Below, piece after piece: positions 37,909 through 55,344 of a DNA stretch of 64,000 nt (position 1 is its first letter; each line of letters starts with the position of its first letter). Location of the stretch: NCBI GenBank assembly GCA_943737045.1, contig CALSFV010000064.1, forward strand, positions 434,001 to 498,000. Direction: 5' to 3'. The notes below the pieces were generated by a model that saw only the letters and a list, made by a program, of their open reading frames with translations, had not been told where the DNA came from and did not search any database. A program made the position numbers and the translations under genes. The stretch comes from Parapristionchus giblindavisi (lineage: Eukaryota > Nematoda > Chromadorea > Rhabditida > Diplogasteridae).

Positions 37909-40900
37909 ATGAGCTTTTTCTTTGAACCAAAGTGGAATGATGATGATTGTCCCGTACTTGGAACTATACTCGAACAATCCAATCTTCTATTTCCTTATTA
38001 CTGCTACACATCGCAGGTTATTATTATTATTCTAAATGTATTAGAAGTATTCTAAGTGCTAAATTTAAAATGATTTAAACTGAAAACTATATGTAAATGA
38101 AATAATTGCAGGTTGATGGCGATACTTGCATTGAACTTCCCGCAAAGTTTTCCCCACTCAGCCTGAGAGTGTTAAAATGCACAGTCATCGGAGTGAGTGA
38201 AAACATTTCCATGATAAAAAAATACCCAAACTGTTTTGCACAGGGTTTTGTTGTGAATTTAAAAAAATGGAATAAAATTAAATAAGCTGTTTTGTGTCCG
38301 TATGCAAGAACCGTTTTCGGGGGAAATGTCATTAGCGTAGGCGGAGGCGTTTTGCAAAAATCCTCCGCCTACGCTAATGACGTCACATTTTCCGGGAAAA
38401 CGGTTTTCCCGTTGTTCTTGCATACGGACACTGGATAAAATGTTGTTGATAACGCGTATAATGTTCAGTATGATAAAGCGTTTGATCTACGCCAATCGAT
38501 TGATGATTATCTAAGACCAATTATTGGATCTATCGGATTCCTCATTCATTGTCTATTCGTTGTGACAATGATTCGAGCGCGACATACTGTAGCCAAGGTT
38601 ATATTTCATTTTGATAATTTTAATAATTTAAAATGCATTTTACGGTGGTCATTAAATATTTATTTTATAGTTGCCGTTTTTCACGATTATTTGGAATATG
38701 ATCTTCGCGGATACAATGTATTTCATCAGCTTTTTCATCAACTATGTTGCTGACAATATGAAAAGACATACTCGAATGGAAGAAAATGCGATTGTTAAAT
38801 ATAAGTGAATGATTGTTTTGAATCACTTTCTATTCAGGATTATTTCATGATGATCATAGAGATAAGTTACGCCGCACAGTTGCTCCAAATTGCCACAGAA
38901 ATGGTTAGATTTTGCTAACAATCCTGGGCAATTCGCATAGTTTCAGGCAACCAGATACATCGTATTTTTGATCAGTTTGAATCGAGTAGCGGCATTCTTG
39001 ATGCCAAATTTATCCGATAAACTATTCTCATCGTTAGTTCAATGTTAAACACGATTTCCAGAAACCTTTCCATTGTTTGCTGCTCTAATTACCTTTTCCT
39101 TTAGATACCTATTTTCCTGCTAAATTCAGGAAAACATTTCAGACATAGAATAAAGAGTACATTGATAGTTTTCTGGCTCCTGACTATCTTCCGACTATTC
39201 ATATTCATCTTAACAGACCTGAAATATATTGTTCCGTTTTATGCTTATTTTTACGGCACTATTACAACAGAGATGGTCGTGAAATTTGATTTGGTTAGAG
39301 CCATAGTGAAAATAATGAAGTAGATACATTTATTTCTTCAGGGAATGCGAATTGTTGACTACTTGATATTGGGTGTGTCGTTCGTTGTTTATTTCTTTGT
39401 TTTCAATCACATACGAGAACAGCGAAAGTGAGTATTGTGTTTGTAGTAAATAGTGATTATAAGTTAATGAGTTTTGTTTTGACATTATCGTCATGTCAAG
39501 TACTATTTCTTACAATTAGCAAAAGAATTGAATTCGTGATTTCAAGTAGAAAGTGCCTATCCGATTTGCATACTTGACTCTCTCACTTTATCATTGTTAC
39601 TTACACTAATTTCCATACAATATTAACATTCTATCCCATGTTAATCGTTGCGGGAGTCAGCCATGCTAAGTCAAGGGTCTCCTTCTTTAATGATTCCTTT
39701 TTATTTAGTTTAATTCTCTTCAGATCCGTGACGATTAAAGCGACGTCAAAGAAGAAAGGAGGAAGCGAATATCAAATGGTTCAACAAGCATTCATAATCA
39801 CTGCCATTCTTGTGGTAAGTCTAACAAGGGAAGTGTAAAAAATATCTTTTAGACCTATGGACGAGAGTATTTTTCCTCGATAGCTATAGGCAATATAAGG
39901 TCGGAGCCAAAAAATCAGAACCTGGCATGCACTTTCCGAATTTATATAAATAATTATATTTTATACATTCAAACGCGCTGTTTAGAGGGATGAAATAAGA
40001 CTCCCTTGATAGAGCACTTGAAATATCAGAGAATATATGGCGGCGTGGTGTAGTGGTAGTGTGTTCCCCTCTTGATCACTATATGGGTGGTTCGAATACA
40101 CCTTTGGACATTTTTCTTTTGCTGATTTTAAACGTTTCGGACTTGTAATTTTTTTATTAGAAAAAAAAATTAAAATTTTTCACAGTTTTATTGAACTTGA
40201 ATTTTATCATTTAGGAATGCTAAAAATAAAGCACCATTTCGTTTACTAGCATAGTGATCATGTTATTTTGGGAGAGTTCATCTGTACCAAGCGGCTACGG
40301 AAGAATAACATTTTGATAACTTGTGCATACAATGTTTGAAACTGTCTAAACTGCTCTTCCTTTACACGAGGACAATTAATTAGTGTGATTATTTTTTGAA
40401 ACGCTACAAATGTGATTGAATAGCCGATTACAATACGGCGTGTTATGTTATGGCAACATGTTTGTTTAGAAAATACATATAATATTATGTCCGTTCATTA
40501 GTAGTGCCATATTTTGGAAAGTAAAATTATAATATTTTGTTATTATCATCACCTTTATATTGTGATCATATTTATTTTTCATGTGTCGTTGTATGCGTAT
40601 GCATGTATTATAGATTACATATAAAAATACATTTCCGTTCATATATAGTGCCATATTTTTGGTCTCACGCAGTTAACGAACATTCAAGATTCAACCGACC
40701 AAAATATTGCACTACTAATGAACAGACATAATGGTATGTGTATTTTCTAAACAAACCTGATTCAAGTTCAATAAAACTGTGAAAAATTTTAAATTTTTTT
40801 TCCAATAAAAAAAGTCCGAAACGTTTAAAAATCAGCAAAAGAAAAATGTCCATAGGTGTATTCGAACCACCAACATAGTGATCAAGAGGGGAACACACTA

Positions 40901-41650
40901 CCACTACACCACGCCGCCATATCTTCACTGATATTTCAAGTGCTCTATCAAGGGAGTCTTATTTCATCCCTCTAAACAGCGCGTTTGAATGTATAAAATA
41001 TAATTATTTATATAAATTCGGAAAGTGCATGCCAGGTTCTGATTTTTTGGCTCCGACCTTATATTGCCTATAGCTATCGAGGAAAAATACTCTCGTCCAC
41101 AGGTCTAAAAGATATTTTTTACACTTCCCTTGTAAGTGATTTGGTGAATCCACAGTAGGTGGCTAAAATGACTCAATTATCCATTCCCCCTGGCAGATGA
41201 CCTCTCTCCCGCGTCGCTTTTTGAGCGAGGTCGAGAGGGGCCATTGACAAACGGATTTAGATCTGTCTTTTTTATTTATAATAGAATTTTTCTGTTTTAG
41301 ATATCCGTCACCTTCACAGATTTTATGAAAGACAGAGAAGTCTACCAATCTTGGGTGAGACTGTCCAGTGACACTAAACTTATTTAAGCCTATTGAACAT
41401 TCAAGTGGGAAAAATAGAAAAGAGGATAAAACACCCCTCGTCATCTGCTTTTTTTAAAAACATTCTCAATTTACACTATCTCTTGCAGACCTCAACCATT
41501 ATCAATATAACAGTGACATTATTCGGTGTTTCTTCTCATGCAGTACACGGAGTTGTCATTATTCTAACCAATCTCACAATACGCGAGCATGTTCCGGGAA
41601 GGAAAGCGAAGAAAACAAGAGCCAACAAACTTATGAATCGAGGAAAGTAG
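37909..41650 (+). CDS. Nematode 7TM chemoreceptor-like protein (receptor B), divergent paralogue of receptor A
   Basis: Exons 37909-38016, 38112-38192, 38469-38597, 38671-38793, 38838-38903, 38947-39032, 39143-39293, 39342-39427, 39724-39814, 41301-41354 and 41489-41650. Start chosen at the ATG before SFFFEPKW, 13 residues ahead of the first Cys as in receptor A; an in-frame ATG also exists at 37852. The N-terminal part has DDCPVLG, YYCYTSQ, GDTCIELP and LKCTVIG (the same four Cys). TM1 is IIGSIGFLIHCLFVVTMIRA; later segments include RYIVFLISLNRVAAFLMP, VDYLILGVSFVVYFFVF and AFIITAILVISVTF; TM7 is followed by ILTNLTIREHVPG and a Lys-rich tail. It is presumably a sensory-neuron membrane receptor by family, with unknown ligand. 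The intron after 39814 carries a 1.3-kb foldback. Confidence 0.7.
38294..38431. repeat. 138-bp near-perfect hairpin in an intron of receptor B
   Basis: GTGTCCGTATGCAAGAACCG at 38294 pairs with its inverse ending at 38431. The apex is GCGTAGGCGGAGG/CCTCCGCCTACGC around a short TTTTGCAAAAA loop. It includes a TGACGTCA palindrome. It probably derives from a very small MITE; a structured RNA in the intron is possible but unsupported. Confidence 0.8.
39550..39690. mobile_element. Fragment of the TTAA MITE seen at 35082-35378
   Basis: Shares CCTATCCGATTTGCATACTT, the TCTATCCCATGTTAATCGTT region and the right terminus GGGTCTCCTTCTTTAA with the element in receptor A. The left terminus is missing. 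It lies in the intron before exon 9 of receptor B, whereas the copy in receptor A lies in a different intron. Confidence 0.7.
39825..41132. mobile_element. 1.3-kb foldback element with a tRNA-like block in each arm, in receptor B
   Basis: CAAGGGAAGTGTAAAAAATA at the left and its inverse at the right, each flanked by TAA, which fits the three-base TWA duplications of PIF/Harbinger-type elements. Arms extend about 400-500 bp. Each arm carries GGCGGCGTGGTGTAGTGGTA and GGTGGTTCGAATACACC: a perfect A box (TGGTGTAGTGG) and near-perfect B box. The T-arm can pair 4 of 5 bases, but no acceptor stem forms. There is no transposase. Confidence 0.82.
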
Positions 41651-41965
41651 ATAATAAAACAACGTCAAATCGATTGACAATGTTCTTATAATCTCTCGCA
41701 CGATTTCTGTGGCTAACTGTTTGCCTACAGTCGTGACGTCGCAAGTTTGGGTGAACTTTTCGCAAACGCATCTAATAACGATTGCGATGCAGTTGGAAAT
41801 GAAAGACGTTCATGGATACAGGATTTGGAAGATAGAAAGATTAATCAGGACTGAATGTTTTATTTCTTGTCATTTCATGTTTCAGTTTCATGCTGTAAAT
41901 AGAGGAATAAACCGATTTATGACTCATCAGAGTTGATCAAAAATATCAACGAATTAACAGATTAT
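41651..41965 (+). other. Short intergenic region between convergent genes
   Basis: About 315 bp between the stop codons of receptor B and the carboxypeptidase gene. AATAAA-like sequences occur on both strands. No other gene was seen. Confidence 0.5.
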
Positions 41966-47282
<5,317 letters not shown>

Positions 47283-47895
47283 CTGACAATAAAATCACCT
47301 CAAGAATGTAACAATAAGGTGCATTTTCATACTGAAGAAAGGAGAGGACAGGATTTCATCGAATATCAAATGATGGGAAAAGTGGGGAAATGATTAGAAT
47401 GCATAAAATAATGAGAAATCTCTCAAAGCATTCCTGTTCGAAATTTCTGAACATTACCAATAGGTACAGAAGAAATTGGAAAGCGGCAATTGAAAACTCG
47501 TGAGTTATAAGGGGAAAACACTATTCGCACTTGGTTCCCACTCTCTATTATATTGATAAGATAAAATCATCAGCCAGTCCTTATCATTACCAATTTATTC
47601 GCATTTTTGTCTTTTCTGAGCAATGAAACGGGTGAAAGATCGATGATTAATTCCTTTTACTAGTCTTATTCATAGGATTATAGGTTTATCTACTTATGGA
47701 TAACTTATCAATAAATCTTTCGCCCTTTAGATTGTCTTGAAGTCATGAACTTGCATATTTAGTTGAGCTTTATCGAAGATATTATAGAGAAAGAAAGAAA
47801 GGGACTAAGAAATGGGTTGTGATAGAAACCTTTTTAAGAAAAAAACTAAATCAATTTCATTTACATTCTTGATAAATTTGCATCATATTAGCCAT
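47283..47895 (+). other. Upstream region of the carboxypeptidase gene
   Basis: About 600 bp between the ATG at 47282 and the foldback element. GATAAG-type motifs occur (TGATAAGATAAAATC near 47563, CTTATC elsewhere), which in nematodes can mark gut GATA-factor sites. That is only a pattern match. Confidence 0.3.
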
Positions 47896-49370
47896 ATATC
47901 ACGCATCTCGCCTAAGAATTGACCGAAATCAACAGATTTACTACACACTTTTGAGTTGACCCCCACTTTCCTCCACTGTTTTCGATAGGCATTGGGTAGG
48001 ACATCACCAATCCAGAGTAGTAAGGATGGTAGATCACGCACCTCTCCAGGAGCTCACGTCAAAGTTCGTCGTTGAGGCTCCTTCCGATGCGATTTTCTCG
48101 GTCCACAGTAGAGCTATGAAAAAGTTTCCAACAGATGAAATGTGTATTCTCTCGAGTACTTTAAGATAAAAATGTGAAAATTCAACTTTTTATTTTTTCG
48201 CTCCCTAAGAAATTGATCGCGTTCCATAGTCCCGGGAAAGATTTTTTCATAGTCTCAATCGATAGAGCTCGTTCACAGCTTTTATTTAAGCTCTTGGGAG
48301 ACGATTTTCATGGGGATTTGGCTGAATTACGTACAAAAAACTGCATTTGAATGCTGGTAGATCACTAATAGTCGCTTTGATCTACTCGAAATTGCCGGCA
48401 CATTGACAGGATTGTCCTGTAACATACGGGAGAATGGGCTGAGGATCATTTTGACGTCGAGTCGCTCACCTAAGCTCGTTTTGTTCTCGCTGCAGCCAAA
48501 CCAGCGAAATTAGTCCCTTCTGATGGTTCCTGGTATTGATTGACCGATGATTACTGTAGATATGAGAGAATGTTCCAGTTAGGAACAGTAAATGAGCATC
48601 CAAGATGGCTACTTCGAACGGGGTAGGTTTAGTTCAACGAAAACGCGCTCTTGAATTCTTCGAGAAACATAGATCACTTGACCAGAGAGCCAGATAGCTA
48701 TAACTTGAATATATCTTCAGTAATAATCGGTCAATCAATAGCAGGAACCATCAGAAGGGACTAATTTCGCTGGTTTGGCTGCAGCGAGAACAAAACGAGC
48801 TTGGGTGAGCGACTCGACGTCAAAATGATCCTCAGCCCATTCTCCCGTATTTTACAGGACAACCCTGTCAAGGCGCCTGCAATTTCTAGTAGATCAAAGC
48901 GACTATTAGTGATCTACCAGCTTTCAAATGCAGTTTTTTTGGAAGTAATTCAGCCAAATCCCCATGAAAATCGTCTCCCAAGAGCTCAAATGAAAGCTGT
49001 GAACGAGCTCTATCTATTGAGACTATGGAAAAATCTTTCCCGGGACTATGGAACGCGATCAATTTCTTAGGGAGCGAAAAATTAAAAAGTTGAATTTTCA
49101 CATTTTTATCTGAAAGTACTCGAGAAAATACACGTTTCATCTGTTGGAAACTTTTTCATAGCGCCACTGTGAACCGAGAAAATCGCATCGGAAGGAGCCT
49201 CAACGACGAACTTTGACGTGAGCTCCTGGAGAGGTGCGTGATCTACCATCCTTGCTACTCTGGATTAGTGATGTCCTACCCAATGCCTATCGAAAACAGT
49301 GGAGAAAAGTGGGGGTCAACTCAAAAGTGTGTAGTAGAATCGGTCAATTCTTAGGCGAGATGCGTGATAT
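47896..49370. mobile_element. 1.5-kb foldback element
   Basis: ATATCACGCATCTCGCCTAA at the left and its inverse ending at 49370 mirror about position 48633. Almost the whole element is arm: CATTGGGTAGGACATCACTA-type, CTCCAGGAGCTCACGTCAAA and CAGCGAAATTAGTCCCTTCT all pair. The arms differ by a few substitutions. No transposase gene is seen; ORFs at 48801-49140 are arm sequence. Confidence 0.85.
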
Positions 49371-49457
49371 GATTATGAAAAATGAGAGGGTTAGGTGAGT
49401 AGGATAGCAAATGTACCCACAAGATAAAGGACAACAGATATGTTTGTAACATCCAAT

Positions 49458-49610
49458 TGTCCTTAGTTCCTGAACAAACTGTGAAGACAGAAAGGTAGCA
49501 AAAGTTATTCTACCTACCGTACACTATTTATTTTATGATGATTCAGCTTATTGATCGCTAGGAACATGAATGAATCATCAGGTCTGTGCAGGGGAAAGGT
49601 GCGGTTACTT
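49458..49610 (+). mobile_element. 5' fragment of the tRNA-like TTAA MITE
   Basis: GAACAAACTGTGAAGACAGA, TTATTCTAC and the TTATTGATCGCTAGGAACAT region match 36933-37070. The copy stops before the tRNA-like block. Confidence 0.7.
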
Positions 49611-50472
49611 TATTTCATTCTTCATTTTAATCACATTCATGGGGAATAAACTCTGATTTACATGAGGGAAAAGGCTGTTCTTGCTTCGGACAGTCCCAGA
49701 ACATTGTCGTTGAACTTCTTATGCGCATCTTTCGATTCTACAATTCTTGAGTCCGCGACGATCAACAGGCAGACCGAAGAAGCTGGCTTCCCATACTCCT
49801 GGTACTGTTCCAGAAATAATCAAATACCAGCATATTTTTGAGGAATAACAGATCGACATGACCTGGAGAATATATTATTCAGAATTTTATGCTCTTTCAT
49901 CTGATATATGACACGATAAGCATAATTGAATTCATACGCGTTCAGAATGCGGAATTTTTTTTAACATTAAATACAGGACCTTGCTGCCTATCATTTTTGA
50001 ACATTTGACAAACCTGTAAAAAAAGTAGATTCTTATCTGTTGTGTAAAACGGTCAAAAATGGTTTTGTTCCATTATTGCAATGGATTAGAGTATCTGTTA
50101 GAAAACCGCTCACAGTGAAGAAAGAGCACTAAACGAATTTTTCAATTGAGTGATAACGAGAGTGATTAGAATTGAAAGTGACAGGGAGTATAGACAAGAT
50201 GATAAAATGATAATAGACAATGGTTGGAAGCGTCTTCACACCTAACTTTTCCCTTTCGTCTACATATCAACACGTGTTTTTATTCCGTCCAAATCACGTT
50301 GATATTCAGTATCTTATATCTTCTCTATCTTGCATCTGATATCTTGTTGATTTAAGTATGTTTCACAATGACAATAAACTCATGCTTTTCTAATAGGATA
50401 CGTTTCTGCTCCGTTTCTAGAACGATCCCTGACATAAGCCTATATTTTACCATGGTGTAACTTGATATTTAG
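49611..50472 (+). other. Intergenic, nothing recognised
   Basis: AT-rich sequence upstream of the acyltransferase-like gene. I see no repeat family or coding exon. TATATCTTCTCTATCTTGC near 50310 is pyrimidine-rich only. Confidence 0.4.
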
Positions 50473-52823
50473 ATGTATCACCTAACCGAATGGAAGGATA
50501 CTAAGGATAAAGAGTTGTTGATGAATGAAATATTCAATACACATGTGAGATTTTGATTGGTGCAACTTTAAATTTCTACTTAACAATTCTTTCTTCTTTG
50601 CGTATTATTATTGTTAGAAGAGAAGTTTGTTCTAACAATAAAATCAGAATCAATTGCATTAGTACATTTCAGGGTAAAGAATCTCCACAAAATCTGGTTG
50701 TGCGAACTGCTATTCCCTACTCGATCGATAATAAGTTACATTTTAAAAACACATAAAGCTAACTTAAACAATGTGCTAAAAATTTTCTTTTGTTTTTTAA
50801 AATTTCTGGACGGTGTGGACGGAGCGCAAATTTCTTTTTAGATATCTTGAGGATGCATTAAAGATGTAAACATTACTGGTGTTATGTTTACAGATATCCC
50901 ATATCGAATATGAGATTCTTCGGATCAAACTCTGATGGAAAATCATCCGATCTCCAGTACTTCTTCGTCGTTGAAGAAAACACGGACGCCTAGTCAGTTT
51001 CCGTTTATTTTTCGCACTCCCTATCTCACTGAAAATCTTTGTCTCTTCTTTTCTTGGCTCATTCTTTCATTTTGATCTAATTCAGTACCGGATTCTACTG
51101 TCGTCCTGTGGTAAATGGTCACGATAAAGAGCTGCTTAAGAAGGTTTTTTTCTTCATAAAATTAATTAATGTAGACTGACTCCTAGGTCCTAACTGCACT
51201 CACCTCACAAATAAAGGACGACATTGAAAAGTATGGACGATTCCTTATGCTGTCTGATACGATAACCAGGGAGACGGTACGTATACACGGTTCATCGTCT
51301 AAAATGAGATTTTTTGAACAAGATGAACAAACACAATCAAATTATTTTTTTAAATGTACATTCCTGTATACACCATTTTTAAGCTATAAAAAGGTTTAAA
51401 ATTAAGGTGTTTCTGCTTCTTCTGAATATTTTAAATCGATATCATCTATTGATCATGATCATTTTCGATTCAGCTCTTATCCCATCTGGATGATCTTCTC
51501 CCCAATTACGAAGATGTTCATCCATCAACGATTAATGTATTCTACATGACAGATAATCAGATGAAAGAGGTCGAGGAGGTCGGTTATTTTTTGAATTCTA
51601 TCATTTTATTGGCAAAGAGATCGTCTAGGGTTTTCGTCGCATGGCACATTTTTTGGCCCAGTGAAAACACTTTAAATAGTCAATGGTTACTTTGGCGTAA
51701 TCAAATATTGGTGGGCTATTAATGTGGTTTAAATCACAAAGTGATGGTAATGTGTGTCCTACGTATTGTTGAATTTATCGAAGATAAAAAAGTATAATTT
51801 ATAGCTCAAAATCACTCTTCCGGAAGGTTACTCAATCGACTCAGTCGATGTTGAGAAGGATGCAAAAAGGATTCACGATAATTGGATACATTCGACGTCG
51901 CTGGAGCTGACAACGTTAGTTGATCTTTGATCTTTGATCTTGAATTTTATCCTCTAGCGCTCGACTGAAATATCTTCCGGCGTCGTGTGTGAGAGATTCT
52001 GAAGGACTAGCTGTCGCATGGGATATGTCATCTCCGTTCGGACAGGTATGTACATATTGTTTATTGTTAAAATTGTTTTTTTTCAAAAGAATTTTAAACA
52101 ATATCGAGATGAATATGGAAAACGAGCAATATTAAAAGCAGCGGCACAAGCATAGCCATCGAATCACGTTATCACATTTGCCTTACGTTTCTACGTTTCA
52201 AAATTCGCTTCGACGGAGACGATAACGTAGTTTATGCAGTTTGTAAATTTTTAACATATTTTGGCGCAAGTAAAATATAAATAATATAAATTTTACATGT
52301 GTAATTTTACATGATAGTCTGCGAAACACTGCTAAATTCACGTTGACATCTCCGTCCGTTACTGTTAAAAAATAGTTCAAAAGCAACTCCGCGTGACAAA
52401 GAAACAGAGAGTGGCGAGTGCTTGAAAAATCATTGTTGCTGTTCAATTTCAGATGTCGAATCTCTTCACAATTCCTGATCATCGTGGAAAGGGACTAGCA
52501 GTGGCTGTACAAATGCATCTCGCTAAGACTTTCATCAAGTAAGTTACAAGCAGCAGTTAAAGTCGTTGTGCATATTTTTTGACTAATTTTGTCGGGAAAA
52601 ATTAGAAGAATATATCAAATATCTGTGCATCTGTAAGCGAATGTATCTTTTGACCAAACATTATTCTTTGAGGAATGGCTTCCGACCCTTCAAATACGTT
52701 GAGACAAAGAATGAACGTCTTGTATCGGCTTCAGCTAGACATCCTTATTGGACAAGATGGGAGAATGAAGATGGAGAAGGAATGAACATGCATTTTACTA
52801 CTATACAGAAGAAGCAAACGTAG
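50473..52823 (+). CDS. Glycine N-acyltransferase-like GNAT enzyme
   Basis: Exons: a probable first exon 50473-50544 (MYHLTEWKDTKDKELLMNEI), then about 50892-50990, 51087-51141, 51187-51276, 51474-51578, 51805-51914, 51958-52046, 52453-52539 and 52637-52823 (stop TAG). The central part reads LLSHLDDLLPNYEDVHPSTI and LAVAWDMSSPFGQ. The acyl-CoA-binding GNAT signature is FTIPDHRGKGLAVAVQMHLA (Arg-Gly-Lys-Gly P-loop). C-terminal YSLRNGFRPFKYVETKN resembles the FR47/GLYAT fold. These enzymes conjugate acyl-CoA to glycine or other amines; the substrate here is unknown. Joining exon 1 (CAT|GTGAGA, phase 0) to the TTTACAG acceptor leaves one base too many for frame YPISNMRFFG, so either the start is ATG at 50909, another donor is used, or there is a small frame lesion. 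Confidence 0.72.
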
Positions 52824-53099
52824 TTTCTAAATATATTTATTGAATTTCTAATATTTTGAATATGTTTTGATAAATATTATTAATTCGAGATTATATAAGA
52901 CAGATACAAAACGGCATGATTTTGATAAAATGTATCATTAGAGAGTTAATCATTATTTGGAATTATGATTTTGAAACTTCAATATAGTTATTTTCGGGAT
53001 AAGATGTAGTGCATATCGATCTTGCGTCACAGTAATGCGTGATTTTTTAAATTTTTTTTTCTGTGCAATGGCTTCATACACTTTTACAGGAGATCCGTG

Positions 53100-53450
53100 T
53101 TAAAGATGGAGGCCCTCGAATGTCTATGCTAATGTGTAACATATCGGGTATACAAATGATAAATGATATGCAGAAAATTAGATCCTTCATGCATGCATCC
53201 CGTAGCGTAGTGGTAAATGCGCTGCCTAGTTAGCGTAACCTCGTGGGTTCGAAACATATTGCTGAACTTTCTTATTTTCAAAATTTCGCGCCTTTGCCTG
53301 TACATCAAGCATGGATTCATTCATGATTCTAGAGATCAATAAGCTGAATTTGCATAAAATAATTAATGTACAGTATGCAGAATAACTTTTGCTTTCTCTT
53401 TCTGTCTTCACAGTTTGTTCACGAAAATATTCGTCGGACTCCACCTTTAA
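53100..53450 (+). mobile_element. TTAA MITE with an internal tRNA-like module
   Basis: TTAAAGATGGAGGCCCTCGAA at the left and the inverse of ACGAATATTCGTCGGACTCC at the right, flanked by TTAA (53100-53103, 53447-53450). A box TAGCGTAGTGG is at 53203-53213 and B box GGTTCGAAACA at 53246-53256. It is in opposite orientation to the copy at 36907-37254. Confidence 0.78.
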
Positions 53451-53645
53451 AGCACACTATGCGCATTGAAAGTATAACTTTCAAGACATGTAGAGAGTGC
53501 CCATCCGATATGCATACTTACAACTTACAACATACTTGTTAGCTCTCTCATTTTATCATTGTCCGTTACGCCAATTACCATATAATATAAACAATTTTCA
53601 GCATGCTTATCGTGGCTGGAGTCAACTAAAGGCCCCCTTCTTTAA
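53451..53645 (+). mobile_element. Fragment of the 35082-type TTAA MITE, abutting the tRNA-like MITE
   Basis: TATGCGCATTGAAAGTATAACTT through GGCCCCCTTCTTTAA matches the right two thirds of the element at 35082-35378. The tRNA-like MITE ends at the TTAA directly before it, consistent with nested insertion. Confidence 0.7.
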
Positions 53646-55344
53646 TTACTCTTTTCAATGATCGCCATCTCAATAGATCAAATGAAGATTCAATCTCATA
53701 TACCCGAAGAGAGAATTAACTTGGAGTGAATAGTCTGTATTTCAAGGAGGATGAATCAATCAAACTATATTCATACAACGTGCACATCTTTACATAAGGC
53801 GCAGTAATGGGTGAAGTATAGAGAGTTTGAAGTGACAAAATTCATTATCCCAGCGATGATCTCTAATAAACACTCTTCATAAAGATATAGCTTTTCAACA
53901 TACACTTCTTGAATCATTTGAAAAGAATTAATATGGTTAATTTTGAAGATAAACGGTAGTTCACAGAGATCTGACGTCACATTAACGCATAGTTTGCGAT
54001 CTCTTTTCATTGGTTAGCGGTGAACAATTGTATATGTATAAGTGTTGAATTGAATCTTTCAAGGCGAATTTGGTCTAATTGATCAAAACTCTTGGTCACG
54101 ATCTATGTGTGACACACAATGAGCATTTTAAACAAGGATTACTGTATCAGATTCCTCCCTATTCCTTCCATTCAACCAATGAGACTACAATGAAGGTTAA
54201 ACGGGAGATTAGCATATTTGTTTAAAGGAGCAATATCCTCTAAGAAAAAAAGTGTATTATTTTATTTCATGTACTATAGATACTAGAATGTAATAGAATG
54301 GATCTATAATGCTTCTTCGCAGTTCGTGATTTAAAATCACTCGCACTCTAATATCATTATGTCACCATCAATTATTGTCTCGTCACAAGCAATAAATATT
54401 TTATCATGTGTTACCATTGTGTGAGAACTCCTAAGGACGCGAGGCAATCGGTTGGTAAAGGAGGCAGGCCTGCCAAGTATGAGAAATGCATTTTAGATGA
54501 AGAACCTGGAATATTCTAACTGTCTGTCTGATTCGAGGGACAAATCATAAGCAACACGTTTCAGCTCAATAATTTGCTGTGATAAAACTAACGATGGTCG
54601 TTGATTCGAACTCTAGCGCCGTCTTACTACCAAAATGCACGCCGTTGTCTGAACTGCCCCAGCTGATTCAATCATTCCTTGAGAAATCAATATGCAAATT
54701 CAACAGCAAAGAAATTGTGTAAACTTTCGCAATATTTCTTCGCAGTTTATTCACAAATACATTCTCGGGACACCACAATTAAGCTATGGATCAGATCAAA
54801 CATTCATCTCGAATGATTTCACAACCGGAATCGGTGGATAACAATAAGTGATTACGGACCAGTTATCGGTAATGCATTTGCGCACGTCATCCTGCAACAT
54901 ACATTTTCGTACCATCGTAATGCAAGGATCGACACACTGTATCAAGGAACATTTTCAGGATCGAACCACTATATAATGCTCACTTTTTTATGCGAGATGA
55001 CAATTTAGGCGATAAAGTAAAGGTATTTTTCAATCGACCCACTATATTTTCAAAATCGTCCCACTATGTAAAACAACCTGTGATGGAGTCGAAAATGTAT
55101 GATCCAGCAATATTCCAAGTGTACGCCAGATTGTTGAAAATGTCACACGGCGTTATTATACTTAATTAAATTTTACTCTCTCATTAACTCTAACGTATAC
55201 CTGAACAAGTTTTAATGGATCTCCTTCCACAGTTGTAATTCGGGTGATCCGTCACACTTTCAATTCACTGCACTATCGCAACGTAGAAATGGTCGTGGTC
55301 GATCTGGTACGATCTTAAATAGGTTCCACTATATAAATTGATCT
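53646..55344 (+). other. Intergenic, nothing coding recognised
   Basis: 1.7 kb of AT-rich DNA between the acyltransferase-like gene and the next unit. I found no splice-bounded exon with good coding character and no palindromic element. Confidence 0.4.

Noticed and set aside
40044..40110. Functional tRNA gene
   Set aside because: A and B boxes are good, but no acceptor stem or regular anticodon arm forms, and the sequence is part of an inverted-repeat element.
48801..49140. ORFs of 84-89 residues as genes
   Set aside because: They are arm sequence of the foldback at 47896-49370 and mirror the opposite arm.
53195..53265. Functional tRNA gene
   Set aside because: Boxes are present but the T-stem and acceptor stem do not pair; it belongs to a repeated MITE.
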